From positions 372,001 to 436,000 of the forward strand of contig JACQYI010000033.1 in the NCBI GenBank assembly GCA_016208305.1: DNA of 64,000 bases. The letters run 5' to 3'. The translations under genes were made by a program, and so were the position numbers. The first letter of the stretch is position 1. Each line of letters begins with the position of its first letter. Of this stretch, positions 28,523 through 37,204 are shown piece after piece. Source of the DNA: Oscillatoriophycideae cyanobacterium NC_groundwater_1537_Pr4_S-0.65um_50_18. Lineage in GTDB: Bacteria; Cyanobacteriota; Cyanobacteriia; Elainellales; Elainellaceae. Under the pieces are notes generated by a model that did not search any database, had not been told where the DNA came from, and saw only the letters and a program-made list of their open reading frames with translations.

Positions 28523-29092
28523 ATGACTTCAGCCGTTGTCCCCAACCAGTCCCGTTTCTTCATTGCTCTGATTCCGCCTGCCGCAATTCAAGATTATGCC
28601 AATCGTGTGATTCAAGAATTGAGCGATCGCTACAAGACCCGTACTTCTCCGTCACCCCCTCACATCACCTTGCAGGCTCCGTTTCTCTGGCCGATGAATC
28701 AGCTCTCTCAGCTAGAAGCCTGCCTGAGCCAATTTGCTGCCAATCAGCCAGCCTTAACGCTAAAGCTGAGCGGTTTCGGGCATTTTGCTCCGCGCGTTTT
28801 GTATATTAACGTGCTAAAAACTCCTGAACTTCTGACCCTGCAAACTGGCCTCAGAACACATCTTGAATCTCATTTGGGTCTGGTGGATGCAGCCGCACAG
28901 CACCGATCTTTTGTGCCCCACATGACCGTTGCTTCTCGCAAATTAACGCCCGCGATTTTTGCCCAAGCTTGGTCTGACCTGCAATCCAGACAGGTGGATT
29001 TTGAGTGGACTGTCGATCGCTTTACCCTTCTGCTTCACGATGGTGAGCGCTGGCAAATTCGATCGCAGTTTTTGATGAACGCCATGTTTTGA
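28523..29092 (+). CDS. thpR: RNA 2',3'-cyclic phosphodiesterase (2H family)
   Basis: Protein of 189 residues with the two HxTx motifs of the 2H phosphoesterase family: PHITLQAPF and PHMTVASR. The opening RFFIALIPPAAIQDYA matches ThpR/LigT. Such enzymes hydrolyse 2',3'-cyclic phosphates in RNA. A 17-bp tandem duplication (29070-29103) covers the stop region and has altered the C-terminal end. Confidence 0.88.
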   Translation: MTSAVVPNQSRFFIALIPPAAIQDYANRVIQELSDRYKTRTSPSPPHITLQAPFLWPMNQLSQLEACLSQFAANQPALTLKLSGFGHFAPRVLYINVLKTPELLTLQTGLRTHLESHLGLVDAAAQHRSFVPHMTVASRKLTPAIFAQAWSDLQSRQVDFEWTVDRFTLLLHDGERWQIRSQFLMNAMF

Positions 29093-29256
29093 TGAATACC
29101 ATGCTTTAGATGAGGATAATGTAAAGCGGTGAGCCTCAACTTTGTCCGCTCCCTTCCGGACTCGATCGATAAAAGATTGCTATGTATGCCAACCTTCTCT
29201 GTTACCAGATGTTACAGTCGGAGTAGAATCTTATACCGATTGAGAGCGATCGCTCC

Positions 29257-29481
29257 ATGAGCCAGCCCCAAACGACTTCTGAGACACCTATTCCTGAGCC
29301 AATCCCCCCTGAGTCACCCAGTGCTGTTGCTTCGCCAGAGGCCGCAACGGCTCCACCGAGCTACGTCAAACTCGCCATGCGCAATATGGTGCGAAAGCGG
29401 GGCAAATCACTCTACCACTTTGCCCTAAGCACGATCGCGCTTTTGGGGCTGTTTGTGGGTCTTGCTTACTTGACTCGCTAG
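29257..29481 (+). CDS. DUF3285 small membrane protein
   Basis: Protein of 74 residues: a Pro/Thr/Ser-rich N-terminal part, then the conserved core YVKLAMRNMVRKRGKSLYHF and a single membrane segment at about 51-70 ending LTR. This core is a cyanobacterial protein family of unknown function. It is followed after 11 bases by ybeY with an SD gaggag, so the two are coupled. Confidence 0.85.
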   Translation: MSQPQTTSETPIPEPIPPESPSAVASPEAATAPPSYVKLAMRNMVRKRGKSLYHFALSTIALLGLFVGLAYLTR

Positions 29482-29492
29482 AGGAGCCATAC

Positions 29493-30035
29493 ATGGTGAA
29501 ATCATTGCCTGTACAAGTTGAAGTTGCTGTACAGGACTATTTTTTTGAGCCGTCAAACCTGCCTGTTCCGGTGACTGAGGCAGAGTGGCAATCTTGGTTT
29601 CAACGCTGGCTAGAAGCGCTAGAATCTGAGCCTTCCCATGCGATTCTTGCAGAATACCAGGAGTATGAACTCAGTTTGCGCTTGACGGACGATGCCGAAA
29701 TTCAGACGCTGAACGCGCAGTATCGGCATAAAGATCAGCCGACCGACGTGCTGGCTTTTGCCGCCTTAGAAACAGATTGTCCTCAGGTTGACCCTTTGAG
29801 CGCACAGCCGCTCTACTTAGGCGATATTGTCATTTCGGTAGAAACGGCTCAAGCACAAGCTCAGCAGCAAAATTACTCTCTGCGGCAAGAGCTGGCTTGG
29901 CTTGGCGCTCATGCCTTGCTGCATCTGCTGGGATGGGATCACCCTGATGAAGAAAGTCTAATGTTGATGCTCAAGCAGCAGGAATCTTTGCTCCAGGATG
30001 TGGGGATACAGGGGATGGCTCTAACCGTCCTGTAG
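29493..30035 (+). CDS. ybeY: Endoribonuclease YbeY
   Basis: rRNA-maturation and ribosome quality-control ribonuclease, 180 residues. The zinc site HALLHLLGWDH is at 140-150 (His140, His144, His150), and LNAQYRHKDQPTDVLAF precedes it. The N-terminal 40 residues are longer than in E. coli. Start at 29493 after a good Shine-Dalgarno. Confidence 0.94.
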   Translation: MVKSLPVQVEVAVQDYFFEPSNLPVPVTEAEWQSWFQRWLEALESEPSHAILAEYQEYELSLRLTDDAEIQTLNAQYRHKDQPTDVLAFAALETDCPQVDPLSAQPLYLGDIVISVETAQAQAQQQNYSLRQELAWLGAHALLHLLGWDHPDEESLMLMLKQQESLLQDVGIQGMALTVL

Positions 30036-30220
30036 AAAAACTCCTAGGAATCTTGACGCGATCAGTAGATCGCAGAAAATAAAGACTCAGACAAAAGCTC
30101 TCCCTTGAATACTGTAGATACAGACCATTGGCTTTAACATGGGTTAACCTAGCGATCGCTTGAATGAAGTTCTTAAGAAGTTGCAATCCTATCCCTCTGG
30201 TAACACGATTCTTTACAGTT

Positions 30221-30246
30221 AATTGGTTCAAGTAATTGGTTCAAGT
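30221..30246. repeat. 13-bp tandem duplication upstream of dgkA
   Basis: Two copies of aattggttcaagt in a row. The second ends in a string resembling a tRNA T-arm (ggttcaagtcc), but no tRNA cloverleaf is present. Confidence 0.85.
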
Positions 30247-30273
30247 CCCACTTCGCATCTGTTTGAGTTGCTT

Positions 30274-30735
30274 ATGACTATGACTCCAGAAGTCCCGACG
30301 GAGACTCCGCTGCGCCCCGTCCCTCTCGAAAACCCCAACCGGGCGCTTTCTTGGCGGGTAGCCTCTAACTTGTTTGTCAGTTTTAAGTATGCTTGGGCAG
30401 GTCTGAGCTATACCTTTTTGACCCAGAGAAACTTCCGCATCCATGTCATTGTGGGCAGCTTGGCGATCGCTCTGAGTATCTACCTCCAGGTGACCCGCGT
30501 TGAAGTTGCCATTATTGGCTTGACCATTGGAGCTGTGTTGACGATGGAACTATTGAACACGGCGCTAGAGTCGGTGGTTGATCTGACCGTCCGCCAAACC
30601 TATCATGAGCTAGCAAAAATTGCTAAAGACTGCGCTGCCGGAGCCGTTTTGGTGTCTTCTTTGGCTGCGGTGATTGTGGCAGGATCGCTGCTGCTGCCGC
30701 CGCTGCTCGATCGCCTCCAGGTCAGCTTGTTTTGA
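30274..30735 (+). CDS. dgkA: Diacylglycerol kinase family protein
   Basis: Membrane kinase of 153 residues from the ATG at 30274; the frame opens at a TTG at 30223, inside the tandem duplication. It has the trimer DgkA/UdpK layout with three membrane segments and the motif FRIHVIVGSLAI ... MELLNTALESVVDLTVRQTYHELAKIAKDCAAGAV (read in pieces). It phosphorylates diacylglycerol or undecaprenol in the membrane. Its place between ybeY and trpG is conserved in many cyanobacteria. Confidence 0.9.
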   Translation: MTMTPEVPTETPLRPVPLENPNRALSWRVASNLFVSFKYAWAGLSYTFLTQRNFRIHVIVGSLAIALSIYLQVTRVEVAIIGLTIGAVLTMELLNTALESVVDLTVRQTYHELAKIAKDCAAGAVLVSSLAAVIVAGSLLLPPLLDRLQVSLF

Positions 30736-30772
30736 GCGGCCTTTCTTCTAGATTCCTTTTGCCTTAGCTCCT

Positions 30773-31378
30773 ATGATTCTTGTTATTGATAACTACGACA
30801 GCTTTACCTACAACATCGTTCAGTATTTAGGAGAGTTGGGGGCAGAGTTGGCGATCGCCGCTGAGGTCGTGGTCTATCGCAACGACCAGATTACCCTCGA
30901 ACAAATTCAGCAGATGCGGCCAGATGGCATTGTGATTTCTCCTGGTCCCGGTCATCCTGATGCGTCAGGTATTTCGCTAGATGTGATTCAACAATTGGGC
31001 ATCGGCACGCCAGTTTTGGGCGTTTGCTTGGGCCATCAGGCGATCGGTCATTTGTTTGGCGGGAAAATTACTTCTGCACCTGAGCTAATGCATGGCAAGA
31101 CCTCACCGATTTACCATACGGGTAAGGGCGTATTTGCCGGGCTGGAGAATCCTTTAACCGCAACTCGCTACCACAGCTTAGTGATCGATCGCCAGACTTG
31201 CCCAGAAGCTCTAGAAATTACTGCCTGGGTAGAAGATGGCACCATTATGGGAGTGCGGCATCGTCAATATCCCCACATTCAAGGCGTTCAGTTTCACCCT
31301 GAAAGCGTGTTAACCCATTCAGGCAAGCAGCTCTTAAGAAACTTTTTGGTAGATATTAGCCCTAAGTCGTCTGTCTAG
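30773..31378 (+). CDS. trpG: Anthranilate/aminodeoxychorismate synthase glutamine amidotransferase
   Basis: Class I glutamine amidotransferase of 201 residues. The catalytic cysteine is in GVCLGHQAIG (Cys85), and the His/Glu pair is in VQFHPESVLT. It releases ammonia for anthranilate (TrpE) or for 4-amino-4-deoxychorismate (PabB); one protein may serve both. It is 37 bases after dgkA, so probably one operon. Confidence 0.92.
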   Translation: MILVIDNYDSFTYNIVQYLGELGAELAIAAEVVVYRNDQITLEQIQQMRPDGIVISPGPGHPDASGISLDVIQQLGIGTPVLGVCLGHQAIGHLFGGKITSAPELMHGKTSPIYHTGKGVFAGLENPLTATRYHSLVIDRQTCPEALEITAWVEDGTIMGVRHRQYPHIQGVQFHPESVLTHSGKQLLRNFLVDISPKSSV

Positions 31379-31580
31379 AACCCCCCAACCGAGTAGACAG
31401 ATCCCTCAGATATTCAGCCCCTGCACATTCCGGCTCTACTCCTGTCCCCAATCCCTGTAAGCTAGGTAATTGCCATTGGACGTCTTTGCCAAGCGTGGGC
31501 AGCAGGATTGCCCTGCTCAAAGCCAGCCTACGTAACGCGATAAATGGCCTGTAAGTTGCCCGTAATTGTGGGAGGAGACT

Positions 31581-32345
31581 ATGAAACGACGACAGCTTAT
31601 CCAGTATGCCGGAGCCAGCTTAGCCCTGTCTTTGGGAAGCGGCATGGTGGGGCGATCGGCTCAGGCTCAAAGCAGCTCGGTCAGTATTCAATCGCTAGGG
31701 CACATGTGCTTCTTGTTTAGGGGCGATGGACGGCGAATTTTGGTCAATCCTTTCCGACCCATTGGCTGCACAGCGGGCTACCGCGCTCCTCAAGTCGAAG
31801 CCGATCTAGTGATGATCAGCAGTCGGCTATTTGATGAAGGCGTAATCGAAGGGTTGCCAGGTACGCCTCGCATTCTAGATCAGCCGGGAGTCTATGAGTT
31901 TACGGGAATGCAGGTACAAGGCATCCGTACCGATCATGACAACCGCAAGGGCAAACAGTTTGGTACCAATGTTGTCTGGCGCTGGAATCAGGGCGGAGTA
32001 AATATCTTGCACTTGGGCGGTGCGGCGGCTCCCATTACAGTAGAGCAGCAAATTCTCATGGGACGACCCGATATTTTGTTGATCCCTGTGGGGAATGGCG
32101 CAAAGGCTTACACGCCTGAAGCGGCTAAAGCAGCAGTTCAAGCGCTCAATCCCAAGCTGATTATCCCGACGCAGTACCGGACTCAGGCTGCCGATGCCAA
32201 TGCCTGCGATATTTTACCGCTCGATAATTTTTTGGCGTTAATGTCTGATACCCCTGTCGAGCGAGTTGGCGATGCGATCGCGGTTGGCGAAGCCGACCTC
32301 CCAGAATCAGGCGCAAAGATTACGGTGCTGAGCTACGCCTTCTAG
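31581..32345 (+). CDS. Exported MBL-fold protein lacking metal ligands
   Basis: Protein of 254 residues, ATG at 31581 after the SD ggagga. A twin-arginine-like leader (MKRRQLIQYAG) ends near AQA. The body follows UlaG/YtnP-type metallo-beta-lactamase folds. However, the position of HxHxDH reads MISSRLFDEG (78-87), and later sites read HLGG (144-147) and PTQYR (196-200), so the usual zinc histidines are absent. It is probably a binding protein or pseudoenzyme. It is unlinked to its neighbours by distance. Confidence 0.75.
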   Translation: MKRRQLIQYAGASLALSLGSGMVGRSAQAQSSSVSIQSLGHMCFLFRGDGRRILVNPFRPIGCTAGYRAPQVEADLVMISSRLFDEGVIEGLPGTPRILDQPGVYEFTGMQVQGIRTDHDNRKGKQFGTNVVWRWNQGGVNILHLGGAAAPITVEQQILMGRPDILLIPVGNGAKAYTPEAAKAAVQALNPKLIIPTQYRTQAADANACDILPLDNFLALMSDTPVERVGDAIAVGEADLPESGAKITVLSYAF

Positions 32346-32467
32346 CCGCTGATTTTTTCTAGCCGATTTTTTAGACGCTTGAGGGATGGGTCTTAAGGCT
32401 GCCAGTTGCCCTTTTCTGGGGTTTCCGGTAAAACAATAACAACTGTCTACCCCCCCTCGCTTCAGCT

Positions 32468-33787
32468 ATGCAAGCTTCAGCTCTGCCCACAGAATATGCC
32501 CAGCGTCGTGCAAAACTCATGGCCAGCATGGGCAAAGGCACCGCGATTTTTCGTAGCGCGCCGATGGCGGTGATGCACAACGATGTGGAATACAATTTCC
32601 GGCAAGATAGCGATTTTTTCTATCTGACCGGCTTTAACGAGGCAGAAGCCGTAGCAGTGCTTGCCCCTCACCATGAGGAGCATCATTTCATTCTGTTCGT
32701 GCAGCCTAAGGATCTAGAGAAAGAGACTTGGACAGGCTATCGGGTAGGGGTAGAAGCGGCTAAAGAGCAATTTGGCGCAGATATCGTTTATCCGATCGCC
32801 GAACTGGACGAGAAGCTGCCGCAATATCTGGAAAAAGCCGATCGCATCTATTATCGGCTGGGACGCGATCGCCCCTTTAATGACAAAGTGCTCACCCACT
32901 GGCAAAAGCTGCTGGCAACCTATCAACGCAAAGGCTTTGCGCCGACAGCGCTGGAAGATCCGGCTCCGATTTTGCACCCGATGCGTCAGATCAAAAGCGC
33001 TGCCGAAGTCGCGTTGATGCGCCAGGCAGCCGTCATTGCCGCAGAGGCGCACAATCGTGCCCGCGCCTTTGCCCGCCCCGGACGCTACGAATATGAGGTA
33101 CAGGCCGAAATTGAACATACCTTTCGGCGAGAGGGGGCTTTGGTTGCCTATCCGTCGATCGTCGCTTCGGGCGCAAATGCCTGCGTTTTGCACTACACCG
33201 AAAATAACCGCCAGATGCAGGAGAACGATCTGCTGCTAATTGATGCGGGAGCCTCTTATGGGTACTACAACTCAGATATCACCCGCACGTTCCCGATTAG
33301 CGGCAAATTTACATCAGAACAACAGGCGATTTATGAGATTGTGCTGGAGGCTCAGCTTCAGTCGATCGCTCAGGTGCAGCCCGGAAATCCCTACAAGCAA
33401 ACTCACGATGTGGCTGTGCGCGTGATTGTGGAGGGGTTAATGGGTTTGGGATTGCTGCAAGGCGATCTTGAGGAAATTATTAAGGAAGAGAAATACAAAC
33501 CTTTCTACATGCATAAGACCGGACATTGGCTAGGTTTGGATGTCCATGATGTAGGGATCTACCAGCATGGCGAAACGCCCCATAACCTTGAGCCAGGTCA
33601 AATTTTGACTGTCGAACCTGGTATCTATATTTCGCCCTACATCAAGCCTGTAGAAGGCCAGCCTGAAGTGGATTCACGTTGGCATGGCATTGGCATTCGC
33701 ATTGAGGATGATGTGCTGGTAACGGCTCAAGGCGCTGAGATTTTAACGGAGGGTGTTCCCAAATCGATCGCAGATATGGAGCGCTAA
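32468..33787 (+). CDS. pepP: Xaa-Pro aminopeptidase (M24B)
   Basis: Manganese aminopeptidase P of 439 residues. The N-terminal creatinase-like domain contains FRQDSDFFYLTGFNE. The catalytic domain supplies Asp, Asp in IDAGASYGYYNSDITRTFP, His in HKTGHWLGLDVHDVG, and Glu residues in TVEPGIYI and GIRIEDDVLVT. It removes N-terminal residues before proline. Full length. Confidence 0.95.
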   Translation: MQASALPTEYAQRRAKLMASMGKGTAIFRSAPMAVMHNDVEYNFRQDSDFFYLTGFNEAEAVAVLAPHHEEHHFILFVQPKDLEKETWTGYRVGVEAAKEQFGADIVYPIAELDEKLPQYLEKADRIYYRLGRDRPFNDKVLTHWQKLLATYQRKGFAPTALEDPAPILHPMRQIKSAAEVALMRQAAVIAAEAHNRARAFARPGRYEYEVQAEIEHTFRREGALVAYPSIVASGANACVLHYTENNRQMQENDLLLIDAGASYGYYNSDITRTFPISGKFTSEQQAIYEIVLEAQLQSIAQVQPGNPYKQTHDVAVRVIVEGLMGLGLLQGDLEEIIKEEKYKPFYMHKTGHWLGLDVHDVGIYQHGETPHNLEPGQILTVEPGIYISPYIKPVEGQPEVDSRWHGIGIRIEDDVLVTAQGAEILTEGVPKSIADMER

Positions 33788-34010
33788 AGCGCCAGCGATC
33801 GCGAGCCAGCCCAGAATAGCTAGGTGATACCCGCCAGTCAACAGACCATTGCCCCAAAAGCCAATAGATCGGCAGGAAGCCTGATCTGCTGTCCCTCATC
33901 GGAGAGATGAATCCGCGATCGCAGGTTTGCCCTTGCGACAGAGTGTTCTAGAGAGCCAGCTTTGTAAGCTAACCCTTGTACGTCTGTTCGCAAACTAAAG
34001 GGTTAATTCA

Positions 34011-34547
34011 ATGGCAAGCAAGGAAGAGACTAAAGGTAAGCAAGGTTTTGCTTCAATGGATGATGACAAGCGCAAGGCTGCGGCTAGCAAAGGCGGCAAA
34101 ACAACTCAAAAGAGCACCAGCCAAGAGGATAGCGATACAGCTTCCAAGTCTGCTAAGGCGTCTTCTAAGTCTCAAGCTACAGCCGAAGCCGAAGAAGAGC
34201 ATGGTGATTCTGAACAGCTAGATGAATTGCTAGAAGCCTTTGAAGAAGGGGATTTGGCGGCGATCGATCTAGACCTAGCCACTGAGATGGTTGAAGAATG
34301 GCAAGAAACTTTGAGCAAATCCAAAGAGTCTGGACTCAAGGAAATTGGCAGCAGCCTCAAGAAGCTGACTAAGGCGCTTTCGAGCGGCAAAGCCAAAGCT
34401 GAAGATCTTGCCGAGTTGCTAAACCATCTGGGTGAGCAAGTAGATGAATCGGCTAATGAGGCTGACCGAGGCTACAAGACCAAGCTTCATAGCTTGGGGC
34501 GTGCTTTTAAGAAAGCCGCTAAGTCCTTGGAGCAGGAAGAAGGTTAA
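34011..34547 (+). CDS. KGG-motif stress protein
   Basis: Protein of 178 residues, highly charged. The N terminus holds a KGG (stress-induced acidophilic repeat) motif: KQGFASMDDDKRKAAASKGG at about 10-29. A Ser/Thr/Lys-rich linker then leads to an acidic helical region (about 60-178) without cysteine. KGG proteins are linked to general stress in other bacteria. The conserved C-terminal helices suggest an added, unknown role. Confidence 0.78.
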   Translation: MASKEETKGKQGFASMDDDKRKAAASKGGKTTQKSTSQEDSDTASKSAKASSKSQATAEAEEEHGDSEQLDELLEAFEEGDLAAIDLDLATEMVEEWQETLSKSKESGLKEIGSSLKKLTKALSSGKAKAEDLAELLNHLGEQVDESANEADRGYKTKLHSLGRAFKKAAKSLEQEEG

Positions 34548-34638
34548 TAGAGGTTCACAGTCGTCTTACGGTAGGAGTATGGGTGTAGGCCGTGTGCTTA
34601 CAATAACGCTCCAAGCTGAATGGCGCTGAGATAAAAAC

Positions 34639-34670
34639 AAGAGCGGGAGCCGTATACGGCTCCCGCTCTT
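34639..34670. terminator. 32-bp perfect palindrome between convergent genes
   Basis: aagagcgggagccgta is followed by its exact reverse complement. The genes on both sides converge on it. It is flanked by ataaaaaca on one side and a T-rich stretch on the other, so it should end both transcripts. Confidence 0.75.
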
Positions 34671-34708
34671 ACTTTTGATTTATGTTTTTGACTTATGCCA
34701 AGCCAAGG

Positions 34709-35062
34709 TTAAGCGGCATCAGCAAGTTGCAGCTCACGAGAAGCGATCGCCTCTCGCATTTCTAGTTTGAGGACTGAAAATTGATTGCGTAACAGACTCA
34801 GATCAATTTCAAGTTCGGCTCGACGATCTTGTGCCATTTGCAGATTTGCCCAGGCGCGCTGGTGATCGGCCGATCGCATTAGCTCAATCCGTTTGGCCTT
34901 GCGCTGAGCATCGTTCCGTAAATCGGAGTCAAAGGCGATTTGAGTATCGATTTCAGCCATGTGGCGATTCACAATTTCTTGAAGGCGGCGCACATGCTGC
35001 TCTTCGCGCAGAAAATCGCGCTGCTTCTGGGCGATCGCCGTGGGATAATCCATCAGTCTCAT
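34709..35062 (-). CDS. Small coiled-coil protein of unknown function
   Basis: Protein of 117 residues, almost entirely helical with heptad-like spacing of Leu, Ile and Met between Arg, Glu and Gln. It starts MRLMDYPTAIAQKQRDFLRE. No membrane segment or signal peptide. I recognise no named family. It pairs with the next small gene (35126-35437) at a 63-base distance on the same strand. Confidence 0.65.
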   Translation of the reverse strand: MRLMDYPTAIAQKQRDFLREEQHVRRLQEIVNRHMAEIDTQIAFDSDLRNDAQRKAKRIELMRSADHQRAWANLQMAQDRRAELEIDLSLLRNQFSVLKLEMREAIASRELQLADAA

Positions 35063-35125
35063 AGGTCAGGTAGCCTCACTAAAGAGTAAATCAAAGGATG
35101 CAAAAGTAAAGAGAGAGCCAGTCAC

Positions 35126-35437
35126 CTATGCCGCTGCTACAGCATTGAGATGGGTTTCAGCTGCCGCTAAAGACTCCTCTGCGCAGGGCTGGACTCGCTG
35201 CATCTGAAGCTCAAAGGCTCGACGATTAAAGGCATAGGCGCGATCGCCTTCTAACGTGTGAAACAAGGCATCCTCTACCAATGCCTCAATGGACAGCTCT
35301 AGCCATTGGGTCAGGGCTTGCTGCAAGTCTTCTGTGCCATAGCACTCGCCCGTTTCTTGAATGAAATGGCTTTGCAGAGCGATCGCAGTTTGGCTCAAGG
35401 CTGTCTTGACTGCTTCGGTGTCAATATAAAGAGTCAT
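35126..35437 (-). CDS. Small protein of unknown function
   Basis: Protein of 103 residues, starting MTLYIDTEAVKTALSQTAIA. It is mostly helical and acidic and ends in an Ala-rich tail. No family is recognised. It is the upstream partner of the coiled-coil gene and the two are probably cotranscribed. Confidence 0.65.
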   Translation of the reverse strand: MTLYIDTEAVKTALSQTAIALQSHFIQETGECYGTEDLQQALTQWLELSIEALVEDALFHTLEGDRAYAFNRRAFELQMQRVQPCAEESLAAAETHLNAVAAA

Positions 35438-35746
35438 TTTCAGGGAGAAAGGGTGAAGGGCAATCGAGAAGCCAGGCTAAAAGATCTAAAGAAAAGTCAG
35501 CTAAATTAGCGCTGACTGAATAGGGTGCCAAATAGGGTGATTGAGTAGTACAACCTCTGAAATCCGGCTGGCTTTTATACTTTCTATTTTATCGAGTTAA
35601 CACGATTTTTGGTGAGTTTTAGCCGTTAAAATTTGTACGGTTATCCGACTGCAAAATGTACTACTCTGTCTGTGTTCCAACTCAGGAAAACCGTGTTAGC
35701 ATGATGCCGTCCTCAGCTAGAAGAATGGCCGATTACAGACCGAACT
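35438..35746. other. Intergenic region between divergent small genes
   Basis: 309 bp, A/T-rich around 35570-35660. It should carry promoters for the genes at 35437 and 35747. No clear operator or RNA element is seen. Confidence 0.45.
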
Positions 35747-35989
35747 ATGCCGCTACTTAACCCCAGACAAAAATCTCAGGGAGGAACTTTTACGCAAGTG
35801 GGGGATGAACCTCTTTCTAAGCAGGTGATTGGAGTCCGCTTGCCCGAATCGGTCTATGATGCCGTGCGTAATTTGCCCAATCGTACTGAGTGGCTGCGTC
35901 GGGTTATCAGTGAAGCCGCACAGCGGGAACTGATGAACGGGGAGTCGATGGGTGAATCTCTAGATGCTAGGGATGAGTCAATGCTCTGA
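35747..35989 (+). CDS. Small ribbon-helix-helix-like protein
   Basis: Protein of 80 residues. After a basic N terminus, the segment VIGVRLPESVYDAVRNLPNRTEWLRRVISEAAQREL has the strand-helix-helix spacing of CopG/Arc-like DNA-binding folds (quoted in part: LPESVYDAVRNLPN). No antitoxin partner lies next to it. A housekeeping or regulatory role is possible; the function is unknown. Confidence 0.6.
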   Translation: MPLLNPRQKSQGGTFTQVGDEPLSKQVIGVRLPESVYDAVRNLPNRTEWLRRVISEAAQRELMNGESMGESLDARDESML

Positions 35990-36091
35990 TGAGTTAGCGC
36001 AGCGTCACCCATGCTGCCAAAGGTTTTTAGCCCTTAGAAAACCTAGTAAATTCGGCTAGATGCGCTACTAGCTACAAAATAAGGCCAAGAC

Positions 36092-36116
36092 AAAAAAGCA
36101 CCCCCTAGGGGGGTGC
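36092..36116 (-). terminator. Intrinsic terminator on the minus strand
   Basis: Stem gcaccccc (36098-36105) / gggggtgc (36109-36116) with loop tag, followed on the minus strand by TTTTTT (plus-strand A-run at 36092-36097). On the plus strand no T-run follows, so the orientation is minus. Confidence 0.7.
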
Positions 36117-36283
36117 GTCAACCAGCTAACTTGAGACAAGACTTAAAAATCTTAAAGTTCAGATTTGGAGAATGAAACAGGAAAAGCGCTTGAAGGTAAA
36201 GATTTTTCGCTTTGCTTGCTCGAGCGCCAAAGTGACATCGCTGAAGCTACTTTGCCTTCATTAGGGAAAGTTGCTTTGCTTCT
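36092..36283 (-). ncRNA. Candidate minus-strand small RNA
   Basis: Predicted transcript of about 190 nt with no ORF. A promoter-like pair lies upstream. A hairpin near its 5' part pairs gaagc with gcttc and acttt with aaagt. A second stem pairs aaatct with agattt. The 3' end is the GC-rich stem gcacccc/ggggtgc followed by six U, which is a classical terminator on this strand. I recognise no known RNA family. The start is estimated from the -10 box. Confidence 0.4.
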
Positions 36284-36289
36284 GTATTG

Positions 36290-36318
36290 ATTGTTACTTT
36301 TATTCGATTTTCTGTCAA
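36290..36318 (-). promoter_or_regulatory. Candidate sigma-70-type promoter for the small RNA
   Basis: On the minus strand a perfect TTGACA (36313-36318) is followed, after 17 bases, by AACAAT, which matches four of six positions of TATAAT. The start of transcription would be near 36283. Confidence 0.4.
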
Positions 36319-36415
36319 TTTAGCCATAGGATTTGTAACAAAATTTGATATCTAGTGTGCTAATCCTCAGGGTGAGGTAAAAAGGTAGCTTCCTTTAACC
36401 CCCAAGCTGCGCTGC

Positions 36416-37165
36416 ATGAACCCGCTCAAGCTATTGTTTACCCGCCATGCTCAGTCGATCGGCAACTTAGAAAAGCGAATGCAGGGAAATGGTGAGTTTG
36501 ACCTTTCGCCGGAGGGCAGACTTCAAGCTGAAAAGCTGGCTCAGCGACTGGTCTCTGAATCCTGGCATCCGACTTGCATCTATAGCAGCCCGTTAAAGCG
36601 CACAGTTCAAACTAGCGAAATTTTGCGATCGCGATTTACGGCAGAGCCTCTTCCGGCTGCCATCAGTGATTTGATTGATGATGAGATTGCCACGCCTACC
36701 CCCTTAACGGGCGAAGGTTCTTCTCAGATCCTGATTCACTATGCCGATGAATTGCGGGAATTTCAGAATGGCGTGTTTGAAGGACTGACCTGGCGTGAAG
36801 CCTCAGAGCGTTACCCTGATCTCTGCAAGGCTTTAGAAAGCTCTCCAGATTGGATTCAGATTCCAGGAGCCGAATCGCTAGAGGAAGCCCGATCGCGCAG
36901 CCGCAGTTTTATCCAGCGTTTGCTCGATCGCCATCACAATGGCGAACAGGTTTTGATCGTCAGCCATAGCTGGATCTTGCAACACCTAATCGCAGAGCTT
37001 TTAGGCTGCGATCGCTCTTGGCGACTGCATCCGCGTAATACAGCGCTGTTTGAATTTTGGATCGATCGCGCCCGGTGGGAACGGGTTGACCAAAATCGCT
37101 TCAATACCGATCTCTGGCAAATTCGTCGATTTAATGACTACCATCACTTAGTGCAGCAGCCTTGA
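36416..37165 (+). CDS. Histidine phosphatase family protein
   Basis: Protein of 249 residues in the phosphoglycerate mutase-like superfamily. The catalytic motif is LLFTRHAQSIGN (Arg10, His11), with the second histidine in VLIVSHSWILQHL. Such enzymes act on small phosphorylated substrates; the family does not fix the substrate. Stand-alone gene, starting right after the small-RNA region. Confidence 0.85.
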   Translation: MNPLKLLFTRHAQSIGNLEKRMQGNGEFDLSPEGRLQAEKLAQRLVSESWHPTCIYSSPLKRTVQTSEILRSRFTAEPLPAAISDLIDDEIATPTPLTGEGSSQILIHYADELREFQNGVFEGLTWREASERYPDLCKALESSPDWIQIPGAESLEEARSRSRSFIQRLLDRHHNGEQVLIVSHSWILQHLIAELLGCDRSWRLHPRNTALFEFWIDRARWERVDQNRFNTDLWQIRRFNDYHHLVQQP

Positions 37166-37170
37166 GACAT

Positions 37171-37204
37171 CAGCGGTTCACAAAATTCAGCGGTTCACAA
37201 AATT
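37171..37204. repeat. 17-bp tandem duplication after the phosphatase gene
   Basis: Two exact copies of cagcggttcacaaaatt, starting six bases after the stop codon. Confidence 0.9.

Larger units (their letters stand above)
35990..36415. other. Gap before the phosphatase gene, holding a candidate small RNA
   Basis: 426 bp without an ORF on either strand. On the minus strand it carries a promoter-like pair (36290-36318) and, about 190 nt further on, an intrinsic terminator (36092-36116). These are listed separately. The plus-strand promoter of the phosphatase gene must also lie here. Confidence 0.6.

Noticed and set aside
30221-30258. A tRNA-like T-arm string ggttcaagtcc
   Set aside because: No acceptor, D or anticodon arms can be drawn around it, and it arises from a 13-bp tandem duplication.
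35747-35989. An antitoxin of a toxin-antitoxin pair
   Set aside because: The fold is RHH-like, but no toxin-sized partner lies beside it.
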